In this document: piece by piece, positions 31,802-35,878 of the stretch | Layout of the letters: every line of letters starts with the position of its first letter | Numbering within the stretch: position 1 is the stretch's first letter | DNA from: Promethearchaeota archaeon | Lineage (GTDB): Archaea; Asgardarchaeota; Lokiarchaeia; Sigynarchaeales; SOKP01 | Length of the DNA stretch: 35,878 nucleotides | Direction: 5' to 3' | Assembly (NCBI GenBank): GCA_019057775.1 | Contig: JAHLWT010000153.1 | Location: 1 to 35,878 of the forward strand | The notes under the pieces: generated by a model | What the model was told of the DNA's origin: nothing | Databases searched by the model: none | Seen by the model: the letters and a program-made list of their open reading frames with translations, nothing else | Position numbers and translations under genes: made by a program

Positions 31802-32494
31802 TTATTTTAAACCTTGTTTACCATTAACGGATATTTGAACAGGTTCATTGGCTAAAGTAGCTTTGGGGTCAACATCAATAGTGTCAATATAGTAAACAGT
31901 TCCTACAACCTCCGTCCCCCGCCTAATTTTCACATTTCGTCCCCTTACGTCTCCATCCACATACGTTCCGATAAGTTCAATATCATTTTCGGCAAAAATA
32001 TGACCATACACTTTATAGGGATGCTTAAATAATCTTCTGCCTCCTAATAAGCGCTCTCGACCGAGATACACGTCTTCTCCTTTAATATTGCCATTAATCG
32101 TAGTCGAACCCTCAATAATAATGGTCTTTTCGGATAAAACGTCACCTTGTACGTTGGATGAGCCTGAAAATCTAATTCCTTCAAGCCCCTCAACGTTATT
32201 ACCTGCCCTTAATGAGCCTGAACTACTAACTGTCCCTTTAGTTATGATTGACCCTCCAATTGTAGCAGAACCTGAAAACCTCACGTTTCCATCTCCGCGA
32301 AGGTGGCCATCTAACCTAAATGACCCCGAACTTTTGGAATCGCCGTGAACGGTTAGATTTCCTTTTCCCTTTAATGAGCCTGACGACCTAAATCCATTAC
32401 ACTCGAAATCTCCCTCTATTCGGGCTGAGCCTGAAACACTTAATTCATCATCAATCTTTCCCGCTGAAAGCTTTCCTGATCCAGATATTTTCAC
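31802..32494 (-). CDS. Bactofilin-like polymer-forming protein
   Basis: A 230-residue beta-helix protein resembling bactofilins, which polymerise into filaments and bind membranes or other proteins without nucleotide. The repeat is unusually regular: an SGS triplet recurs at residues 4, 21, 38, 56, 74, 92 and 110 (then EGS at 128), a period of 17-18, as expected for one beta-helix turn. Turns have the form SSGSLKGKGNLTVHGDS and RFSGSATIGGSIITKGTV. The last third (ERLLGGRRLFKHPYKVYGHI onward) caps the helix and adds a second rung set. Start is GTG at 32494 with GAGGT eight bases upstream. It is first in the operon with the two winged-helix genes. B. subtilis YhbE/YhbF also occur with a helix-turn-helix neighbour (YhbD). 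Confidence 0.85.
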   Translation of the reverse strand: MKISGSGKLSAGKIDDELSVSGSARIEGDFECNGFRSSGSLKGKGNLTVHGDSKSSGSFRLDGHLRGDGNVRFSGSATIGGSIITKGTVSSSGSLRAGNNVEGLEGIRFSGSSNVQGDVLSEKTIIIEGSTTINGNIKGEDVYLGRERLLGGRRLFKHPYKVYGHIFAENDIELIGTYVDGDVRGRNVKIRRGTEVVGTVYYIDTIDVDPKATLANEPVQISVNGKQGLK

Positions 32495-32625
32495 TTTTTT
32501 TTACCTCTTCTTTATTTGGTTTTTGGTTTTTTTTCTTTTTTTTTGATTATTTGATTATTTGATTATTTCTTAATTCTGATTAGTTTGTGAGCGTGAAGTT
32601 TAATAAAAATAAAAAAAACTTTTTC
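32495..32625 (-). repeat. Leader unit A, upstream of the bactofilin gene
   Basis: Reading the minus strand, a T-rich tract is followed by a conserved block (CACGCTCACAAA, then TAATCAGAATTAAGAAATAA), an A-rich stretch and GAAGAGGTAAAAAAAA before the GTG start. The block at 32562-32620 is nearly identical to 32768-32827 in unit B. A micro-repeat (GATTATTT three times, 32546-32569) is an added feature here. This is the functional leader, since its Shine-Dalgarno-like GAGGT is the best of the three. Confidence 0.7.
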
Positions 32626-32627
32626 AA

Positions 32628-32717
32628 TTAAAAACTAAAAGGATAAACTGCTCCTCTTATCTTAATACGCAAAACTTTGTTTCTTTCTATTTCATGCTTT
32701 CTATTTGGTGTTTTCAT
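32628..32717 (-). CDS. Mini-ORF of leader unit B (29 residues)
   Basis: ATG 32717 to TAA 32628 encodes 29 residues beginning MKTPNRKHEIERNKVLRIKI. It follows a GAAGTGGTAAAAAAAG site at the same spacing as the bactofilin start. It may be a leader peptide, or the truncated start of a former gene copy. It is basic and has no known family. Real translation is unproven. Confidence 0.35.
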   Translation of the reverse strand: MKTPNRKHEIERNKVLRIKIRGAVYPFSF

Positions 32718-32830
32718 CTTTTTTTACCACTTCTTTCTTGTTTTCTTTTCTTTTTTTTTGTGTTTTTTAATTATTTCTTAATTCTGATTAATTTGTGAGC
32801 GTGAGTTTAATAAAAATAAAAAAAATTTTA
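32718..32830 (-). repeat. Leader unit B, partial copy of unit A
   Basis: The block at 32768-32827 matches 32562-32620 nearly base for base (CACGCTCACAAA then the AATCAGAATTAAGAAATAA element), with the same A-rich stretch and a Shine-Dalgarno-like site GAAGTGG before an ATG. It therefore repeats the leader of the bactofilin gene. Confidence 0.7.
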
Positions 32831-32905
32831 TTAAAATATTAAAAATCGATAATCCATTCGGGCAGATAACCTGGTCTTCAAGTCCCTAATAGTTTGGTTT
32901 TTCAT
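32831..32905 (-). CDS. Mini-ORF of leader unit C (24 residues)
   Basis: ATG 32905 to TAA 32831 encodes 24 residues beginning MKNQTIRDLKTRLSARMDYR. The preceding GAAGAGATAAAAAAA resembles the sites of the other two units. It starts with Met-Lys like the other mini-ORF and like the bactofilin (MK). No family known. Confidence 0.3.
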   Translation of the reverse strand: MKNQTIRDLKTRLSARMDYRFLIF

Positions 32906-32978
32906 TTTTTTTTATCTCTTCATTTATTTTTTTTTTGTGTTGATTCGTGTGTATTTTTTTTTCCTAATTATAAAATAG

Positions 32979-33029
32979 TGATGATAGTATTTAAATGTTG
33001 TGGAAAAAAGTGTGTAGTGACTATCATCA
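32979..33029. promoter_or_regulatory. Probable operon promoter: inverted repeat flanking an ATTTAAAT box
   Basis: A perfect 10-base inverted repeat, TGATGATAGT (32979-32988) and ACTATCATCA (33020-33029), brackets an ATTTAAAT TATA-like box with 31 bases between the arms. On the minus strand this would put a start site around 32962, upstream of leader C, and so could drive the whole bactofilin operon. A dimeric repressor binding both arms would block the TATA box. The inverted repeat is directly visible; the role is inferred. Confidence 0.45.
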
Positions 33030-33348
33030 AAAAGTGTTAGAATACGGTCTTAAGTGTTGTACTCAAAATTTCTTCGGTTATGTAAAGGTTGTGTATAAAA
33101 ATTGTTATTAAAAAAAATTTTGAAATCTATCACGATCCATGTTAACTATTTATATTCGAAATTTTTAGTATGCACTATGGGAAAGTGACCATACCATAAT
33201 TAGAACTATAAATACTTCTGTTAAATTTAAGTATAGGCTAAAATTTTCCATATTAATATCAATAATTCCAAGTTGGCTATTCACATTTTTTGTTTATAAA
33301 GAACAGATTTATTATAAGTTCATACATCTAAGTAACTGACAAGAATTA
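33030..33348. other. AT-rich intergenic sequence without a supported gene
   Basis: About 320 bases with no convincing ORF and no tRNA- or rRNA-like segment. It may contain remnants of mobile DNA, because the next segment resembles a transposase start. Confidence 0.35.
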
Positions 33349-33450
33349 TCATAGAATGCAATTATGATAAAACCAAATTTCAATTTCAAAAATGGTCCCT
33401 ACATACACCCTGGATTTTTGTCTTTTAGAAGTGTAAGTAATTACGCTCAT
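33349..33450 (-). pseudogene. Possible truncated transposase start (33 residues)
   Basis: ATG 33450 to TGA 33349 encodes MSVITYTSKRQKSRVYVGTI and a short tail. A strong GGAGGG Shine-Dalgarno lies just upstream. The opening, basic and ending in a tyrosine-valine strand, is like the first residues of IS1634/IS4-type transposases (compare sequences with K-x-R-V-Y-V). The similarity is to remembered patterns and is short. If right, it is a decayed insertion sequence. Confidence 0.3.
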
Positions 33451-33479
33451 ATATTGCCCTCCTCTCCCTATTATATTTT

Positions 33480-33495
33480 GACGCTTATTTGCGTC
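33480..33495. other. Perfect hairpin GACGC/GCGTC
   Basis: A 5-base stem (GACGC at 33480-33484, GCGTC at 33491-33495) with a 6-base loop sits about 30 bases upstream of the possible transposase stub. GC-rich hairpins are unusual in this window. Subterminal hairpins are known in IS200/IS605 elements, but no Y1 transposase is present. Confidence 0.3.
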
Positions 33496-33524
33496 TCGTA
33501 GAGTAGGGGGCACCCTTTCTATTA

Positions 33525-33749
33525 TTGTTTTATCGATTAAAAAGATATATCTTTAGTCCCTTAGATGAACGAAGCATAATCTGCAAATGTAGGGATTGGG
33601 TTCCTACTATTAAATTGACCAATTGTATTTATTATGATCAGATCAAGGAGAAATTTACCTTTACGCCAGATATTTTCTTCAAGCTGTTGATGAACATCAA
33701 TAGATTTTCATCCACTGTTGTGTTGACAACAATTTGTTTCCTTGTTTGA
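33525..33749 (+). CDS. Weak ORF, probably not a functional gene
   Basis: A 74-residue open frame that ends in a short hydrophobic tail. It lacks a Shine-Dalgarno sequence. The opposite strand of 33637-33740 also has a plausible frame (a segment like NTTVDENLLMFINSLKKISG), so this stretch may be a remnant of a decayed gene in either direction. Included for completeness; no function. Confidence 0.15.
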   Translation: MFYRLKRYIFSPLDERSIICKCRDWVPTIKLTNCIYYDQIKEKFTFTPDIFFKLLMNINRFSSTVVLTTICFLV

Positions 33750-33822
33750 TCATAAATTATGATGGATGTTATAATTACTAAGTTGAGAACCTATTCTTTT
33801 ATGAGGGGGCAACACGGGGGAT

Positions 33823-34110
33823 ATGGGTTTCTATTTTGAGAGTAAAAAATTTCAAATTTTTCTAATTGAATCAAATATTTACCCAGCACCAATGAAATTC
33901 CTTGTTCATGGTAGTATTTATATGGAAGTTTTCCTTATTTTTGAAGTAGCATCTCATTATAGAATTCGCGTAAATAATCCAGTGTTAAAAAGTGTCCGAA
34001 AAAAAACACAAATTTCATTCTCTATTGAAAAAGTCTTCCATTTATTTAAAAGGCTTAATGCCCTTAATAGCTATTATTTTTGGTTCATGTTTCTGGCTTG
34101 GGGGATATAA
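33823..34110 (+). CDS. Weak ORF overlapping the membrane protein start
   Basis: A 95-residue frame starting MGFYFESKKFQIFLIESNIY, preceded by a GGGGG run too close to the ATG to act as an ordinary ribosome-binding site. Its 3' part overlaps the next gene in another frame. The segment FLVHGSIYMEVFLIFEVASH looks protein-like, so it may be a decayed gene. Not supported as functional. Confidence 0.2.
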   Translation: MGFYFESKKFQIFLIESNIYPAPMKFLVHGSIYMEVFLIFEVASHYRIRVNNPVLKSVRKKTQISFSIEKVFHLFKRLNALNSYYFWFMFLAWGI

Positions 34111-34696
34111 GATCTTTTTTAAAGATAACTTAAACGAGATCCTTTTTTTTGAACTGTCTTATTTCGGATTTTGGCTCATGACACTCCGCTTCATTTTTAA
34201 AAAGTTTTTTTCAATAAAATTTCAATCAAAACTTCTGGTTTTGTCTGTTGCTATTACGATTTCCATTGAATTTTGGGTACTGCTTTATTATAATAATTTC
34301 TCTTATGCTTGTCTATTTTATATTCGTCAATATACACCTTTTGATGTTTTTATCATAACACTCGCAATTTTCCTGCCATCTATAGAAGCTCTGATTATTG
34401 GTGTTTTACTATGCAACTCAAATTTCCAGTTTAAACTTAGCAATTTAACTAATATTACCCACATCAAAAATTTAAACAAAACAAAAATTCATAAATTATT
34501 TGAGATGTGGACATCATTTCCAATCTTTATAGGGATTTACCATATTTTTATACTATTACATGAATTCCTCATTCAGAAATGGTGTTATTATTTATCTTCA
34601 TCTATAATGGTCCTAATAGCTGCACCATGGATAATATTAATGTTTTTTTATATTATCTATAGCATTGTCATTATTTTAAAAAAAAAGACATTCTAA
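33992..34696 (+). CDS. Six-helix membrane protein of unknown function
   Basis: A 234-residue integral membrane protein. Hydrophobic helices are visible at GLMPLIAIIFGSCFWLGG, FFELSYFGFWLMTLRFIF, LLVLSVAITISIEFWVLLYY, FDVFIITLAIFLPSIEALII, FPIFIGIYHIFILLHEFLI and a last one in SIMVLIAAPWIILMFFYIIY. It is followed by an ectodomain protein and ABC ATPase pieces, so an ABC-2-type permease role is possible. The start is GTG at 33992, overlapping a weak upstream ORF. No Shine-Dalgarno sequence. Confidence 0.5.
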   Translation: MSEKKHKFHSLLKKSSIYLKGLMPLIAIIFGSCFWLGGYKIFFKDNLNEILFFELSYFGFWLMTLRFIFKKFFSIKFQSKLLVLSVAITISIEFWVLLYYNNFSYACLFYIRQYTPFDVFIITLAIFLPSIEALIIGVLLCNSNFQFKLSNLTNITHIKNLNKTKIHKLFEMWTSFPIFIGIYHIFILLHEFLIQKWCYYLSSSIMVLIAAPWIILMFFYIIYSIVIILKKKTF

Positions 34697-34829
34697 AACG
34701 AGAATTCTTCTAATTCTTGAAATCTTTTCAAATTTATCGGTTTTATCTAATTTTATGCCAGATTTTCTTGTTATCAATTAATTTCTTAGGAGGGGGCATC
34801 CAGAAAATAAAGTTATAGTTGACCCTGCT

Positions 34830-35240
34830 ATGAGATTTCGTCTTTCTAGCGATAATCCATATACTATAAGACCCGTTGAATTTCCATGGAGATCACACTC
34901 TCAAGAAATCTTTCTAAACATAACTGTTACTGAAGGAAATTTTACTCTTCAGATAATAGACACAAATGCTGTAATGGATTTTCTTTCAGGCCGACCCTAC
35001 GTTCCTTACTGGGAAATTATTAATTCAAAAGGTTTTACAGCGAATATTCAAATATCTCCCCCAGCTAAAGGACTTAGACATATTTTACTTTATGCTGATT
35101 CTAATGCTTGGTTTACTATAGAGATAAAAATAAGTTATCTTAACTATGCTTCGAGTTATGGGTTCTTTTTTCTTGGTATTGCAGTTTTATTGATTTCTTT
35201 CTATGGTTACCGGAGATATAAATGGAGAAGCTATCTTTAA
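34830..35240 (+). CDS. Membrane-anchored beta-sandwich fragment (136 residues)
   Basis: The first 105 residues look like an extracellular beta-sandwich (EIFLNITVTEGNFTLQIID, then HILLYADSNAWFTIEIKI). A membrane helix follows at about 110-127 (YGFFFLGIAVLLISFYG) with a short basic tail. There is no signal peptide, so an N-terminal part seems to be missing. The frame stays open upstream to 34782 without a start codon, and GGAGGGGG is about 35 bases before the ATG, too far to act on it. This is probably a truncated or decayed gene, perhaps the ectodomain partner of the neighbouring membrane protein. Confidence 0.4.
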   Translation: MRFRLSSDNPYTIRPVEFPWRSHSQEIFLNITVTEGNFTLQIIDTNAVMDFLSGRPYVPYWEIINSKGFTANIQISPPAKGLRHILLYADSNAWFTIEIKISYLNYASSYGFFFLGIAVLLISFYGYRRYKWRSYL

Positions 35241-35469
35241 ATGATATTGTTTACAGATTTTTAGATTAAATTATAAATATTTTAATTTCTTTTGAAGCCA
35301 TCTTATTTCAGTTATTTCTTTACGAGCGTATGTCCGGTCTGATCTGCTTCTTTGAATTTACCATTATGCACTTTTTTGATTGATGGTTTTAAATAGCGAT
35401 GATTAAAACATTTTTATATGATAGATATCAATTTTTCATAATAAAGTAATTTGATAAAGATCTAAACTT
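35241..35469. other. Noncoding interval before the ABC ATPase fragment
   Basis: About 230 bases without a supported gene. TATA-like runs at about 35410-35450 could serve the ABC gene. Nothing else seen. Confidence 0.3.
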
Positions 35470-35700
35470 ATGTCAACCACTGATGAGCCAATTATCAAAA
35501 TCCATGGTTTAACAAAAGTATATTATAATAAAGTAGTTGTAGACAATATTAATTTAGATATCCAAGGCTCATGTTTTACTTTTTTAGGACCAAACGGGGC
35601 GGGGAAGACAACAATAATGCTAATGCTTTTAGGTTTAGTGAAACCATCAAATGGAACCGCGTCCATTTTCGGAATAAATTTAAATAGTTTATGTAGTTAA
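35470..35700 (+). pseudogene. Truncated ABC transporter ATP-binding protein (76 codons)
   Basis: Begins MSTTDEPIIKIHGLTKVYYN and contains an intact Walker A, FLGPNGAGKTTIML, at about 37-50. It stops after residue 76 (SLCS), before the Q-loop, signature LSGGQ and Walker B. Normal ABC ATPases of this class have 230-320 residues, so this is a broken copy. A second, intact-looking ABC gene starts 100 bases downstream. In the gap another frame reads DLESYVAIFMRRAIFLKKIK up to a TGA that overlaps that start. This resembles a short ATPase tail and may be the surviving C-terminus, but that is weak. Confidence 0.7.
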
Positions 35701-35801
35701 AATTAATACAATAATTGAACAGATTTAGAATCCTATGTAGCGATTTTCATGAGAAGAGCAATATTTTTAAAGAAAATAAAATTGAAATGGATTAGAAGAC
35801 A

Positions 35802-35878
35802 ATGAACGAAACCGTTATAAAATTAGAAAATTTAAGCAAGAAGTATGGTAATTTTATAGCCCTAGATACTGTAAGCTT
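35802..35878 (+). CDS. Start of an ABC transporter ATP-binding protein, cut by the window edge
   Basis: ATG at 35802 opens MNETVIKLENLSKKYGNFIA and continues LDTVS to the window end. The opening I-x-L-x-N-L-x-K-x-Y is the standard first strand of ABC ATPases, with Y15 as the A-loop aromatic residue. The Walker A should follow just outside. It belongs to the same locus as the truncated ATPase and is likely its replacement. The transported substrate is unknown. Confidence 0.75.
   Translation, partial: MNETVIKLENLSKKYGNFIALDTVS

Noticed and set aside
32981..33040. 19-residue cysteine-rich frame on the plus strand (MIVFKCCGKKCVVTIIKKC)
   Set aside because: It lies inside the inverted-repeat promoter region, has no ribosome-binding site and is too short to distinguish from chance.
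33525..33749. ORF on plus strand as a real gene
   Set aside because: No ribosome-binding site or recognisable motif, and the opposite strand looks equally coding; listed only as weak.
1..35878. CRISPR array or defence island
   Set aside because: No regularly spaced direct repeats were seen, and no Cas-like or restriction-modification genes; only the vapBC pair could be counted as defence-related.

Overview
The window looks like a chromosomal piece of an Asgard archaeon, most like the Lokiarchaeia. This is inferred from gene content and very low GC, not from a marker tree. Supporting signs are two Roadblock/LC7 proteins, an AN1 zinc-finger protein, a von Willebrand A protein ending in two C4HC3 zinc fingers, an archaeal-type MetRS with an EMAP tail, PIN/VapB-type toxin-antitoxin genes, TATA-like boxes about 25-30 bases before start codons (leaderless transcripts), and many GTG/TTG starts. 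No rRNA, tRNA, CRISPR array or intact insertion sequence was seen.

Layout. 1-5.3 kb: the start of a possible release-factor-like gene, a vapBC pair, a two-domain flavoprotein followed by a HEAT-like protein, and a P-loop ATPase with an unknown partner. 5.4-11.5 kb: an unrecognised 414-residue protein, MetRS, the VWA/zinc-finger protein and an M20 peptidase. 11.6-15.8 kb: a 1380-residue surface-anchored glycoprotein candidate. 15.8-17.8 kb: two Roadblock proteins, then a winged-helix/metallo-beta-lactamase pair. 18.1-25.9 kb: a small new ORF, a PfkB kinase/radical-SAM operon, a cupin, a crotonase, a glycyl radical enzyme, a serine hydrolase and the AN1 protein. 26-33 kb: three intact paralogous MFS exporters plus a truncated fourth, two paralogous winged-helix proteins plus remnants of further copies, and a bactofilin-like gene behind a repeated leader region. 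33.3-35.9 kb: an apparently decaying stretch with a possible transposase stub, membrane-protein genes and a truncated ABC ATPase beside the start of another.

The most interesting locus is 27.2-33.0 kb, all on the minus strand. A bactofilin-like polymer protein is followed by a long coiled-coil/RHH-like/winged-helix protein, a short paralogue and an MFS exporter. Sequence read between the exporters shows that the winged-helix and MFS genes were duplicated together as a unit and later partly deleted. The 25-codon and 26-codon remnants and the 38-codon MFS stub still align with the intact copies. This suggests a functional link between a bactofilin scaffold, PCI-like winged-helix adaptors or regulators, and efflux pumps. 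Upstream of the bactofilin, the leader (T-rich tract, conserved block, Shine-Dalgarno-like site, start codon and a short ORF) is repeated.

A second protein of note is the VWA plus tandem C4HC3 finger protein (8826-10007), whose architecture recalls the p44/Ssl1 subunit of TFIIH and RING/PHD proteins. Functions are family-level inferences from reading the sequence; no database search was run.
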